DNA of 64,000 nucleotides from positions 81,865 through 145,864 of the forward strand of contig JABSSL010000024.1 of the NCBI GenBank assembly GCA_013214355.1, read 5' to 3'. This document shows positions 1 to 9,096 of the stretch, in pieces (within the stretch, counting starts at the first letter, position 1; every line of letters starts with the position of its first letter). This stretch comes from Saprospiraceae bacterium. Its GTDB lineage: Bacteria; Bacteroidota; Bacteroidia; Chitinophagales; Saprospiraceae. A model generated the notes under the pieces. The model was given only the letters and a program-made list of their open reading frames with translations, was not told the origin of the DNA and ran no database searches. A program made the translations under genes and the position numbers.

Positions 1-79
1 ACGGGACAGACATTAGGTTCCCGGCGGCCAACATACTGACAGCAGTCAGAAAGGACCGACGGTCTAGGTTCTTTTGCAT
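1..79 (-). CDS. N-terminus of an exported protein with a Tat-like signal (partial, runs off left edge)
   Basis: The minus strand has an ATG at position 79 that opens 26 codons running off the window edge. The first residues include LDRRSFLTAVSMLAAG, which is a twin-arginine motif followed by a hydrophobic stretch, as in Tat-exported oxidoreductases and sugar-isomerase-like proteins of Bacteroidota. The same style of signal is seen on the genes at 31349 and 34839. The mature protein lies outside the window, so its function cannot be stated. The upstream 80-223 stretch is AT-rich and probably holds its promoter. Confidence 0.55.
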   Translation of the reverse strand, partial: MQKNLDRRSFLTAVSMLAAGNLMSVP

Positions 80-223
80 AAGCTTGTTTTGTTAAAAGTT
101 GGTAAAAGTGTTTTGTTTACGATATTCTTCCTAAAAGCGACCCAATAAGCACAGATCGCTTTCACTCGTAAATATAACAAATATCAGGATGGAAAGAGGC
201 CTTTTGAAGCTTTACCGTACAAA

Positions 224-496
224 CTAAAACTGATAGGACAAATGCATCCCTTTGCTAATGGGATAAATAGATAAGCCGCTGGCTTTCAATGGTCTTTTAT
301 GAAGTGTTGGTATTAAATAGCCGATGGCACCTCCAAGTAGATATCCAGCAATCACATCGGTGGGATAGTGCTGGCCGCCTCTCACCCGTAAATACCCTGT
401 CAAAGCGGGAAGCACCATGGATACCCCCCAAACGTATGGCTTCCAAGGACTATCAGGGTAAACCGTACTAGAAAGGTCACGAGGATAGAATACCAA
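224..496 (-). pseudogene. C-terminal remnant of a PAP2-family phosphatase
   Basis: The frame encodes about 90 residues that match the end of a membrane PAP2 (type 2 phosphatidic acid phosphatase) protein. It has the WKPYVWG segment and the third catalytic motif as LRVRGGQHYPTDVIAGY, with the expected His and Asp, then a final membrane helix. The first two PAP2 motifs (KxxxxxxRP and PSGH) and the upstream helices are missing. A TAA stop sits directly in front of the first readable codon, and there is no ATG in frame. Only 60 bp separate it from the methyltransferase stop, so the missing 150 or so codons are not nearby. I read this as a 5'-deleted gene that is no longer functional. Confidence 0.7.
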
Positions 497-555
497 TTAT
501 TCATACGGGGGCAATTGGAAAAAAGGATGCCTTAAGCAGGACCACCAAAATCCAT

Positions 556-1344
556 TTAAGCGGTAGGCCTGCCCCACAAATACAACATTTTTGCCCGTTT
601 CGTGCCTATTAAATTCTTTTCCCATTGGTATCCACTTCCGCCCAAACCTTCTAGCAGTTCATCCATATCCTTTAAGGTGTAGGTTCTTACATTTGAAATA
701 GCTCCATCCCAGGCAAATGCTAGTGGAATAATGGGTATCGGATAGGTAAAGACCAATTGCTGCCAAGTCATGGGCCTCACCAAAGGTGTAACAAAGAGAC
801 ACATAATAAAATTGATCGGAATAGCGATAAGGCTAGCCCAAACGGGAACACTATTGTCACTAATTTCAAAGATCAGAATAGGTTGGCGGCTTTTTTCCGC
901 ATCCATAAGTATACGTTTGGCGAGTAAGGGGGGCATATGATGGAAGCTGCTTACCATGGTCCGAAGCCCCTGCATTTTATCACCTACCTGCGTGGCATCC
1001 AAAGGGTCCTTTTGAAAAGAAAGCATCGGATCATTGCGCTCATTAACTTCCTTGGCAAATTCCTCATTGGGATAAAGATCCGTCATGGTTAAGGACAAAT
1101 CCTTAAACCCCTCCTCCTTTCGTAAATGCTCAAAAGCGTAGAGCATCGGCCCTCCACTGCCTGAGCAAAGATCAATAATCCGTTTTTCTCCACTTTCTGG
1201 AATCACTTTCTTCAATAATTCTAATAAATGATCGCGTGTTCCTAGCAGGCGGTGCATTACTACAATTAGACGCGTCATGCATTTGCGAATGAAGTTAGGA
1301 AACCACGGAAGATCCTCAAATTCAAAGAGTTGAATACGCTTCAT
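556..1344 (-). CDS. class I SAM-dependent methyltransferase
   Basis: This 262-residue protein has a Rossmann methyltransferase motif I (IIDLCSGSGGPM, near residue 60), followed by an acidic motif II (LTMTDLYPN) that would contact the SAM ribose, and a motif-IV-like stretch near VSSFHHMP. A hydrophobic segment in the second half (SLIAIPINFIMCLFVTPL) suggests contact with the membrane or a lipid substrate. I chose the ATG at 1344 (MKRIQLFEFEDLPWFP) over the one ten codons upstream because homologous proteins typically begin with this phrase. Its substrate is unknown. It lies just upstream of the PAP2 remnant on the same strand, so the two may once have been co-transcribed lipid-related genes. 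Confidence 0.75.
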   Translation of the reverse strand: MKRIQLFEFEDLPWFPNFIRKCMTRLIVVMHRLLGTRDHLLELLKKVIPESGEKRIIDLCSGSGGPMLYAFEHLRKEEGFKDLSLTMTDLYPNEEFAKEVNERNDPMLSFQKDPLDATQVGDKMQGLRTMVSSFHHMPPLLAKRILMDAEKSRQPILIFEISDNSVPVWASLIAIPINFIMCLFVTPLVRPMTWQQLVFTYPIPIIPLAFAWDGAISNVRTYTLKDMDELLEGLGGSGYQWEKNLIGTKRAKMLYLWGRPTA

Positions 1345-1571
1345 AAATTTTCTCGATTGACCGAAAGAAATCAATTGGTAGCGGCATCTAAGGTACGTTA
1401 ATTTGTGATTCTATGACATCTTTTAGAAAAGACTAAATCCCGAAAAGCATTAGGCCCCGTATATACTCCTAAACAACATTTCCGAGGACTGATACGAACT
1501 TTTTGGTCTCGTCGACACCCAATAAGTTGGCAATCGTCCCACATCAAATTTTCATAATTCAGCATTGCACC

Positions 1572-3791
1572 ATGAAATCCGCTATCACACTTTTATCCTT
1601 ATTTATGGTTCCTATATTTGCCCTCACTCAAGTGCTCGAAGGTAAAATATTGGGTGAAAAGGAATCACCAATTGTCGGCGCCTACATCATCAATATAACT
1701 ACGCAGGAGCATACCCACTCGAATGACGGTGGTGCCTTCTGGCTTAAAAATTGCGCTAAGGGGGATACGCTCCAAGTCATACACCTCGGCTATAAAACAC
1801 ATACCGAAATTCTTTCCGCCACCGACTTACCTCTAACTATAGAAATGGAGGAATCCGTATTCCAGTTGGACGAAGTTGTAGTTGGTAGAAGTGATCGTTC
1901 TCTAAATCTACTTTCAGGAATCGATTTGACGTTAAATCCGGTCAACTCATCCCAAGAGATTCTTCGCAAAGTCCCCGGACTTTTCATTGGTCAACATGCC
2001 GGTGGAGGTAAGGCGGAGCAGATATTCCTACGCGGATTTGATATTGACCATGGTACGGATATCAGCCTCAAAGTGGATGGAATGCCCGTTAATATGGTTT
2101 CGCATGCCCATGGCCAAGGCTATGCTGATCTTCACTTCCTCATTCCTGAAACCATAGATAAGATAGATTTTGGGAAAGGTACCTATCATGCAGATCAAGG
2201 GAATTTTGCCACTGCCGGATATGTAAATTTCAAAACCAAAGACCGGCTGGATAACAGTCTCTTTAAATTGGATATCGGGCAATTCAACACGAGCCGCGCA
2301 CTCGGTATGTTCAATATCCTAAACAACAATAAGCAAAAGGCTTACATCGCATCAGAGTATCTAGTGACAGACGGCCCCTTCGAGTCTCCACAAAACTTCA
2401 ACCGACTAAATCTGATGGGAAAATTCCAAACTCAATTGCCCAATGATGCAAAACTGAGCGTCATCGCTTCTCATTTTCAAAGCCAGTGGGATGCTTCCGG
2501 TCAAATCCCCTTTAGAGCCATAAATGCAGGGCTCATCACCCGTTTTGGAGCTATAGATGATACAGAAGGAGGCCAAACCAGTCGCACTAATCTTGCTTTG
2601 AATTTCCAGAAGATCTTGGATGAGAAGACCTTCATTAAGAGCAATATCTACTACTCAATGTACGATTTCGAACTCTACTCTAACTTCACCTTCTTCCTTC
2701 GCGACCCAGAGAACGGTGATCAAATTCGACAGCGCGAACAACGGCAATTATTTGGTTTTGAATCCACTTGGAATCATTCCAATTACCTAGGAAATATCGC
2801 CACCTCTTTTCAAGCCGGCATCGGTATGCGCGTAGATTTAGTAGAGGACAATGAACTATCGTATACCATCAATCGTATCACCACGCAAGAAAGAATCCAG
2901 TTGGGAGAGGTTCAAGAATCCAATACCTACGGATTCCTAAACGCAGAATTCGAATTTGGCAAATTACTGGTCAATCCATCTGTTCGTTTGGATTACCTAA
3001 ATGGAAACTATAAGGATGCGTTGAGCCCAACCTATAGCTCCATGTCGGTCGCTCAAGTCTTGGCCAGTCCAAAGCTGAATTTGATTTACAATCTCAATCG
3101 AAATCTACAATACTTCATCAAGACGGGTTATGGATTTCATTCAAATGATACCAGAGTGGTCCTCGGGCAAAGTGGTCGAAACTTCTTGCCACGAGCATTA
3201 GGTGTAGACCTAGGAGCGACCTGGAAACCTACACCGCGTCTCATTACAGAGTTAGCGCTATGGAATTTAGATTTGGAACAGGAATTTGTCTATGTTGGAG
3301 ATGAAGGAATAGTAGAACCAAGTGGTAGGACCAAACGATCTGGCCTAGACCTAGGCATTAGGTATCAAATGAAGAATTGGCTGTTTGCAGATGTAGACTG
3401 GACCTATACCTATGCCAGGAGCATCGAGGGACCTGAAGGAGCACAATACATTCCCTTAGCTCCTATTCACACCTTAAGTGGAGGAATCAGTATGCAAAAA
3501 GATGGATTCAGTGGAAGTATGAAGATCCGACACCTAGCAAATCGCCCCGCTAATGAGGACTATAGTATTGTAGCCGAAGGCTACACCATTGTCGACCTGA
3601 ACCTAGGGTATAAATACCGACAACTATCCTGGCATATGTCGATCGAAAACTTATTCAATTCAGACTGGGAGGAAACTCAATTTGCCACACAGTCCCGTTT
3701 ACCCGGCGAGGAAAGAGAAGGTATTGAAGAGATCCATTTCACACCTGGAACTCCCTTCTTCTTTAAGACCGGGATTAGCTACGAATTCTAG
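1572..3791 (+). CDS. TonB-dependent outer-membrane receptor
   Basis: The protein has about 739 residues. A signal peptide (MKSAITLLSLFMVPIFALTQ) is followed by a carboxypeptidase-regulatory-like domain (about residues 22-95), then a TonB plug (LDEVVVG onward, with EILRKVPGLFIGQHAGGGK and FLRGFDIDHGTDI), and a long 22-strand-type barrel rich in alternating aromatic residues ending in a C-terminal F (GISYEF). It should take up a ligand across the outer membrane with TonB/ExbBD energy. The plug phrase GQGYADLHFLIPE recurs in a receptor subfamily whose ligand I cannot name. I place the start at the ATG before the signal peptide; an in-frame alternative codon lies 23 codons upstream. There is no SusD partner next to it, so it is probably not a classical SusCD glycan importer. 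Confidence 0.88.
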   Translation: MKSAITLLSLFMVPIFALTQVLEGKILGEKESPIVGAYIINITTQEHTHSNDGGAFWLKNCAKGDTLQVIHLGYKTHTEILSATDLPLTIEMEESVFQLDEVVVGRSDRSLNLLSGIDLTLNPVNSSQEILRKVPGLFIGQHAGGGKAEQIFLRGFDIDHGTDISLKVDGMPVNMVSHAHGQGYADLHFLIPETIDKIDFGKGTYHADQGNFATAGYVNFKTKDRLDNSLFKLDIGQFNTSRALGMFNILNNNKQKAYIASEYLVTDGPFESPQNFNRLNLMGKFQTQLPNDAKLSVIASHFQSQWDASGQIPFRAINAGLITRFGAIDDTEGGQTSRTNLALNFQKILDEKTFIKSNIYYSMYDFELYSNFTFFLRDPENGDQIRQREQRQLFGFESTWNHSNYLGNIATSFQAGIGMRVDLVEDNELSYTINRITTQERIQLGEVQESNTYGFLNAEFEFGKLLVNPSVRLDYLNGNYKDALSPTYSSMSVAQVLASPKLNLIYNLNRNLQYFIKTGYGFHSNDTRVVLGQSGRNFLPRALGVDLGATWKPTPRLITELALWNLDLEQEFVYVGDEGIVEPSGRTKRSGLDLGIRYQMKNWLFADVDWTYTYARSIEGPEGAQYIPLAPIHTLSGGISMQKDGFSGSMKIRHLANRPANEDYSIVAEGYTIVDLNLGYKYRQLSWHMSIENLFNSDWEETQFATQSRLPGEEREGIEEIHFTPGTPFFFKTGISYEF

Positions 3792-3827
3792 GATAAGGTA
3801 TCGACTCCGACCACCAAAAGGTAAACA

Positions 3828-3870
3828 CGAGGATGGCAAAGCTAAGGCTTTGGCATCCTCGTATTCAGTT
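3828..3870. terminator. bidirectional intrinsic terminator between convergent genes
   Basis: Arms 3828-3842 and 3847-3861 form a 15-bp stem with one internal mismatch and a 4-nt loop. A T-rich run (tattcagttttt) follows on the plus strand. It lies between the TonB receptor stop (3791) and the convergent peptidase stop (3877), so it can end both transcripts. Confidence 0.8.
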
Positions 3871-3876
3871 TTTCTG

Positions 3877-5907
3877 TTACGGCTTAGCCTTTTCCGGTAG
3901 AAACTTCTCAAACCAGCCCATGATGCGAGGAGAAACTTCCATTTGCAATTTAGGCTCTCTCGGTCCATGCGGTGTTCTAGGTAGAACGATCATCTCCGTA
4001 TCTACACCTCTGCGTTTCAGGGCTACATAAAACTCTTGTCCTTGCGTAAATGGAACTCGAAGATCATTTGCTCCATGAATCACCTGAGTAGGCGTTTCTA
4101 CATTCTTGATGTGATAGATCGCGGAATGCTTTTCGTAAGTCTCATAGTCCTCCCAGAATTCCTTGCCCATATGCCCAACCAAGTAGTCGGGTATATCGGT
4201 AGTAGACGTCATACTAATCAGGTTGGGCAAGCCGGCTCCCATACTCGCCGCTTTGAAGCGATTGGTCTTCGTCACTAAGAAGCTCGTCATGTATCCACCG
4301 TAACTCCACCCCATAGCCAACAGTCTTTCTTCATCTGCCATCCCATCTGCTACTACCTTATCTACTCCGCTCATTAAATCCTCAAAATCCCCATAGCCCC
4401 AATCTCGGAAGTTAGCATATCGAAACGCTTTACCATATCCAGAGCTTCCGCGGGGATTAGGCCGTAGTACGAAGAAACCTTGTTCAGCGAAATATTGAGT
4501 GAGGTAGATAGAAGGATTTCCTGTGAAGCCTTTGGTAAACACCCCTGCTGGGCCTCCATGAATTTGTAGTATGGTGGGGTACTTTTTACCCGGCTCATAG
4601 TTGACGGGATAAGTAAGAAGGCCTTCCACTTCCAAGCCATCTTTGGACTTCCACTTAATCAATTCTGTTTTCCCCATCGCAGGTAACTCAATCTTCGAAT
4701 TGACCGTAGTAATCGCTTTCTTGTTGCTCCCATCGGCATTGGCCACGTGCAGTTCAACAGGCTGATCTGGAGTCTGATAAGCAAAAGCCATCTTTTGAGT
4801 TTTGCTGTCAAAGGCAATCGCTCCGCTCGTACCATCCAAGGGGCAAAGTGCCTTGGCCACTCCTTTCCCTTTCTTGCCTTGGAGCACATCATTGATCGGC
4901 AGGATCATAGCTGTACGTGAGGTATTAAGTGCTTCGGAGAACAATAAATTTTGTCCATCTGCCGTCCAGCCCATGAGATTGGCATTACGATCTGGAGTAT
5001 GGGGCAAAGCCGTCATCTTACCATCGGCCAAAGCATACAAGTACAGATCTCCCAGGCCAATGGGTTCTGGCTTTCCATTATCAGAAACAAAAGCAATATG
5101 ACGACCATCGGGAGAAAAGTGTGGACTATCATCACTCCCATCTTGGGCCACTAGTGATCTAACCGCGCTACTGTCAGAAGCCACCATCGAAATATCAAAC
5201 CCACTGCGACTCGTATTGATGCTTGGGTTCTCTTTATGTGCAAAAACGATCTGTGAACCATCCGGAGACCAATCAAAACTTGAGATGTGGAATTCCCCTT
5301 TAGTAAGTCGTTGGGTTTTCCTTTTCTTATCCTCTCCCGGCTCCAAGTCAATGGTGTAGAGATGGTTGTATTTGAAGTTTTGATCAACCAAGATCACCGC
5401 TCTCTTCTCTTTTTTGGCTTTTTCTTCTTCCGCTGTTTCCTCATCCTTGGCGGTAAAAGCAAACCGATCGCCCTGAGGAGACCACTGAAAAGAAGCAATG
5501 CCTGTTTTACTATCCGTAATTTGCTCTGCCTCTCCTCCCATCAAGCGCATAACCCAAATCTGCGTTTTTCCGGAACGACCAGATAAGAAGGCAATCCGCT
5601 GGCCATCAGGGCTAAAGGCAGGAGCATAACTAGATTTTTCTCCGCGTGTATATTGAATTTCCATACTCCCGTCGGTAGCTGCTACCCAAATCTGCTGTAG
5701 GTATTCTGACTTTTCACCTTCCGTTAGCGCTTCTCTGACGACGTAGGCGACATGCTTCCCATCCGGAGATAGATCTGTACCATTAATTTGTCGAAATTGC
5801 ATACTGAAAGTGGGGTTCCACTTCAAATCAGCTTCTTGACTCAATAGGCCTAGTGGCAACACTAAAGCTAAGGCTATCAGGAGTTGCCCAATTTTTGGTT
5901 TTTTCAT
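3877..5907 (-). CDS. S9 family (prolyl oligopeptidase-type) exported peptidase
   Basis: This 676-residue protein starts with a signal peptide (MKKPKIGQLLIALALVLPLGLLSQ). Residues 30-420 form a beta-propeller of TolB/PD40-like blades (repeated FSPDGxxIAF and WSPDGxxI phrases) that screens substrates. Residues 440-676 form an alpha/beta hydrolase with the nucleophile in GWSYGGYM (Ser545), Asp625 in HGANDLRVP and His657 in RTPHGP. This is the architecture of periplasmic S9 dipeptidyl- or acylaminoacyl-type peptidases that trim oligopeptides. No frameshift or missing catalytic residue is seen. It is transcribed alone and ends at the shared terminator at 3828. Confidence 0.9.
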   Translation of the reverse strand: MKKPKIGQLLIALALVLPLGLLSQEADLKWNPTFSMQFRQINGTDLSPDGKHVAYVVREALTEGEKSEYLQQIWVAATDGSMEIQYTRGEKSSYAPAFSPDGQRIAFLSGRSGKTQIWVMRLMGGEAEQITDSKTGIASFQWSPQGDRFAFTAKDEETAEEEKAKKEKRAVILVDQNFKYNHLYTIDLEPGEDKKRKTQRLTKGEFHISSFDWSPDGSQIVFAHKENPSINTSRSGFDISMVASDSSAVRSLVAQDGSDDSPHFSPDGRHIAFVSDNGKPEPIGLGDLYLYALADGKMTALPHTPDRNANLMGWTADGQNLLFSEALNTSRTAMILPINDVLQGKKGKGVAKALCPLDGTSGAIAFDSKTQKMAFAYQTPDQPVELHVANADGSNKKAITTVNSKIELPAMGKTELIKWKSKDGLEVEGLLTYPVNYEPGKKYPTILQIHGGPAGVFTKGFTGNPSIYLTQYFAEQGFFVLRPNPRGSSGYGKAFRYANFRDWGYGDFEDLMSGVDKVVADGMADEERLLAMGWSYGGYMTSFLVTKTNRFKAASMGAGLPNLISMTSTTDIPDYLVGHMGKEFWEDYETYEKHSAIYHIKNVETPTQVIHGANDLRVPFTQGQEFYVALKRRGVDTEMIVLPRTPHGPREPKLQMEVSPRIMGWFEKFLPEKAKP

Positions 5908-6354
5908 ACTAATGTGAGTTTTGATGCATTCTCATTCCGAAGCTGTTACAATCCAGCTTCTCATTCTTGACTAATTTAACAAAATAGGAAACAACCTCTA
6001 GCAGAGTCTTGAAATTAGCAGGATTGAAATAGAAGCTTGCCTAATCTTTGGCAGAAATACTTGTCAAAATCGGAAATGCGAAGTCGCAAGTCGGAACCTG
6101 CAATTTCCCCACTTCTCACTTCACGAAAGCGGAAGGACGAAAGCAGAAGGCGGAATCGAAAGCCATGACATTCCCATTTCCCACTTCGAACTTCCCATTT
6201 CCAGACTCCCTCACTTACCAAAAAGTTAGTAGCGCACCAATTATTCAGTCAGTGGCTTTGCTAGTAGATTGTGCTTAGCTTTGTGGCCGAGGGAAAAGGA
6301 TAAATATTTTCGCTTGGCGAGGAGCATGCCTTTTTCACCACCAACCAACTAGCC
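5908..6354. other. 447-bp divergent intergenic region
   Basis: No credible gene is present. The left part should hold the promoter of the S9 peptidase and the right part that of the gene at 6355. The middle (6066-6205) is filled by degenerate GGAAATG/GAAGT-type repeats, listed separately. Confidence 0.6.
6066..6205. repeat. degenerate GGAAATG/GAAGT repeat array in inverted arrangement
   Basis: The left end reads CGGAAATGCGAAGTCGCAAGTCGG and the right end reads, on the opposite strand, as repeated GGAAATGGGAAGT and GAAGTGGGAAATGGG units. The middle is a mix of GAAAGCGGAAGG-like and CACTTC-like words. The result is an imperfect inverted array of about 140 bp with strong purine/pyrimidine strand asymmetry. 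Similar words recur at 11360-11371 and 11435-11446. It encodes no plausible protein. Confidence 0.6.
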
Positions 6355-6969
6355 ATGCTAAGAATTATTAGTTGTCTGCTTCTAATTGGAGTTCTGCCTT
6401 CGATGCTATCTAGCCAGAGTTACGAGCTGATGCCATCTTCGGAGTATGTTTTTGCAGATATCCAATTCCTAAAGCCATTCGACAAGCAATATCGCTTTAC
6501 ATTATTTAGTCGTACTAGAATCGAAGTCGATTATGAGGAGCAGGTAAGCTTCTTCTCTGGCGCTTATTTTAGTTATACCGACAAGAGTGGTTTTGGTACT
6601 ACGGTATTAGGGCGGGTCAACAATGCAGGTGCTGGCGCAGACTTCGGAATCCATTTCAATCACACCAAAGATACTTGGAGTTTCTTTGGCTTACTCGCCA
6701 AGGACCTAGGCGAATCAAAGGACTACAGTTGGTTTTCTATCTTTCGATATCGTCCTAAGATCAATGATCAATGGAGAGTTTACAATTCGATCGAATTGTT
6801 CACGGCGATGAGTGGTGGGGATCACGGTGCTTCCTTGCAGCGCGTCCGGATCGGCGTGGAAAAGGGTGGGTATCAATTCGGTTTTGGCTTCAATTGGCTT
6901 GAACTTGGCAATTCCTTCCTATTTATTAACGATAGCTACGGCTTATTTATCAGAAAAGAATTCAAATGA
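6355..6969 (+). CDS. small outer-membrane beta-barrel-like protein of unknown function
   Basis: The 204-residue product has a signal peptide (MLRIISCLLLIGVLPSMLSSQ) and then alternating polar/aromatic strands (YRFTLFSRTRIEV, YFSYTDKSGFGTTVLG, YQFGFGFNWLEL), ending in a charged aromatic strand (LFIRKEFK). This pattern fits an eight- to ten-strand outer-membrane barrel, but I do not recognise the family. Its stop overlaps the start of the next gene (ATGA at 6966-6969), so the two are translationally coupled. The link to a drug/metabolite-type inner-membrane transporter suggests a shared role in moving a small solute, but that is inference. Confidence 0.6.
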   Translation: MLRIISCLLLIGVLPSMLSSQSYELMPSSEYVFADIQFLKPFDKQYRFTLFSRTRIEVDYEEQVSFFSGAYFSYTDKSGFGTTVLGRVNNAGAGADFGIHFNHTKDTWSFFGLLAKDLGESKDYSWFSIFRYRPKINDQWRVYNSIELFTAMSGGDHGASLQRVRIGVEKGGYQFGFGFNWLELGNSFLFINDSYGLFIRKEFK

Positions 6970-7418
6970 AACCTATGGAAATCTTTTATATCCCAATTGT
7001 ATTAGCTGCAGGTATTGGTGTTCCGATCCAAACGGCCTCCAACGCAGCCTTGGGTAAATCCTTAGGAGGGCCGATTCATTCCACCGTATCGGTGTTTCTA
7101 GTGGGCTTGATCCTGGTGACCTTGATCTTTTTTCTACAAAAAAATGCAATTCCGACCGGGGCAGCCATCACTGAAGCTCCTTGGTGGGCCTGGCTCGGTG
7201 GTCCATTGGGTGTCGCCTACATTTTTGTACTCATCTTGGTAGCTCCTAAAATTGGTATGGCCAATGCCGTCGGCTTCGTGATTCTAGGGCAGATCTTGGG
7301 CGCTGTGATCTTAGATCACTTTGGCTGGTTAAATTTTCCGGTCCACAAGATTAACTGGCAAAGGCTATTGGGTGCCTTGCTCATGATCATTGGAGTCTTC
7401 TTGATTCGGAAGTTTTGA
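6966..7418 (+). CDS. YdcZ-type (DUF606) DMT-superfamily transporter, five-helix
   Basis: This 150-residue, very hydrophobic protein has about five membrane helices. It carries family phrases such as PIQTASNAALGKSLGGP near the start, LVAPKIGMANAVGFVILGQILGAVILDHFGWL in the middle, and INWQRLLGALLMIIGVFLIRKF at the end. YdcZ/DUF606 proteins are half-size members of the drug/metabolite transporter superfamily and probably act as dimers; substrates are largely unknown. It overlaps the preceding barrel gene by 4 nt. A clear paralogue lies at 39456-39905. Confidence 0.82.
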   Translation: MKPMEIFYIPIVLAAGIGVPIQTASNAALGKSLGGPIHSTVSVFLVGLILVTLIFFLQKNAIPTGAAITEAPWWAWLGGPLGVAYIFVLILVAPKIGMANAVGFVILGQILGAVILDHFGWLNFPVHKINWQRLLGALLMIIGVFLIRKF

Positions 7419-7483
7419 CTCGATTGATTTAAGTATCAGCGGGGCAAAGCTAAATGTAAGTACCAAATACTACAATTGAACAC

Positions 7484-8962
7484 TTACTGCTCCCTGATTC
7501 CATTGATAAATTCTACCAGATCTTCTGCGCTCATATTACGTAGTTGGGATCTTGGAATAAAATGCTCAGGAAGTACCGGATTGGGATTCGTTAGATCCAT
7601 GTTGGCTCTAACATAGAAGGCGCTGGGCAAATACACGCCTAATCCAGAGTTCGGCAACTTTAATTGCATAATCTCCCCATGTTCATTTGGGATACTTCCA
7701 GAGGGTTGCCCAATTAATGTACCCAAATCAAAATCTTCTACCGCATTGGCTAGGCTTACAGCCGAGCTGTAGGTTCCATTATCAATGATAAAATAAGTAT
7801 CTCCGTCGAACCGAAGGGGGTTTCTTTTGATTCTCACTAATTTAGCCTCTTTGCCTACTTTAGGGCTACTGTACACCTTGCTTTCCGTTGGATGTTTTGA
7901 GAAAAATAAGCTAACACCAAAGCCATAAGGTATCTGACGAATTATCCAGGGCATACTCCCTGCATACTTAAAGTATTTATTGTATGCTTTACTCACTTTA
8001 CGATGTTGGCCACCATACATACGATAGGGCCGGTCAACGAGGTAATGTAAAAGCGCTATGCATAAACGATCATTCCCTCCACCATTTCCTCTTAGATCGA
8101 CCAGCAAGCACTTCATCCCTTTCCCTTTTAGGTCATAGAAAGTTTGCTCTAGAAAGTCAAAGTATTCTTTTTTGGGAAAGCCCCAAAAACGCTTGATCTC
8201 CAAATATGCCGTTTCTTCATTGATTTGCCGGTATTGTACGTAAGTTTTAAGGCCATCATTCCCTTCGGAGGGGGGAGTCGATACCTCTGACTTTTCGGGT
8301 AGATAGTAACCCTGATGTTGGATGGTAATGGGTTCATTATCCCCCCTTGTCATCTCTATGTGAAACGGCCCTTCTACCTTATTTAACCAGAGACAGGTAA
8401 AAAAATTAGAACGGGTATCATAATGCTTCGTGGTTTCCGCCCCTCCTGTGTATCGATAGAAGGATCGGAATAAGGAATCTGCATCCAAGCCATTGATTCG
8501 TTCTACCTGATAATCCATCCATATGCTATCAGCAGGGTACAGGACTTTATCCACGATAAGCTCCTCCCCTTCCAAGGAACAGTAAAAAGGAAATAGGCCT
8601 TGATGTTTTTCTTTGAGCTGTCGACGAAAAAGACTTGTGGGAAATTGCACAAAAAAATGGCTGGCATCGTAGCTACCGATTATTTCTAAGACGCCTTTAT
8701 AAAAGGATAGGATATCTTGCTCACCCCTACCTTTCATAGTTTCGTAGATCTGGGCAATCTGGGATGAGTCTTTATACAAGTAGGGAAAGGGTACAATTTG
8801 CTCAATAGAACGCTGCAAATAGTCTAAATCTGCTTGAACGGCATCCGCGCTAAGTTGTTTCTCTTTGATTGGCTGATTCAAGGCTCCAAGATAAGCTTTC
8901 CGACCGCAGGACAGCATGGAGAAAGCAATGATCACCACTAGGTATAGGATATTGTTTGTCAT
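7484..8962 (-). CDS. S41 family (tail-specific-protease-like) lipoprotein peptidase
   Basis: This is a 492-residue lipoprotein with lipobox FSMLSCGRK (Cys near residue 19). The N-terminal half is an all-alpha/beta region typical of the family. The second half has the S41 core: YLEIKRFWGF, LLVDLRGNGGGNDRL, and the nucleophile region FIIDNGTYSSAVSLANAV with its Ser, followed by GTLIGQPSGS and a short C-terminal region. It should cleave C-terminal peptide segments in the periplasm while anchored by its lipid. The classic PDZ domain is not obvious, as in the secreted Bacteroidota subgroup. It is a single gene, convergent with the YdcZ gene and separated by 65 bp without a strong terminator. Confidence 0.82.
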   Translation of the reverse strand: MTNNILYLVVIIAFSMLSCGRKAYLGALNQPIKEKQLSADAVQADLDYLQRSIEQIVPFPYLYKDSSQIAQIYETMKGRGEQDILSFYKGVLEIIGSYDASHFFVQFPTSLFRRQLKEKHQGLFPFYCSLEGEELIVDKVLYPADSIWMDYQVERINGLDADSLFRSFYRYTGGAETTKHYDTRSNFFTCLWLNKVEGPFHIEMTRGDNEPITIQHQGYYLPEKSEVSTPPSEGNDGLKTYVQYRQINEETAYLEIKRFWGFPKKEYFDFLEQTFYDLKGKGMKCLLVDLRGNGGGNDRLCIALLHYLVDRPYRMYGGQHRKVSKAYNKYFKYAGSMPWIIRQIPYGFGVSLFFSKHPTESKVYSSPKVGKEAKLVRIKRNPLRFDGDTYFIIDNGTYSSAVSLANAVEDFDLGTLIGQPSGSIPNEHGEIMQLKLPNSGLGVYLPSAFYVRANMDLTNPNPVLPEHFIPRSQLRNMSAEDLVEFINGIREQ

Positions 8963-9096
8963 TCAATCTTCTTTAGATTAATTCTGAAAAAGTGTGATTT
9001 ATCTAAGTTCGAAGGAATGATGGCGAAGAAAGCTAGGAAGTTGCAGGCTATATCCCTGGAGCAGGTTCGGATTTTTGCTAATGCATAAACCTGAAC

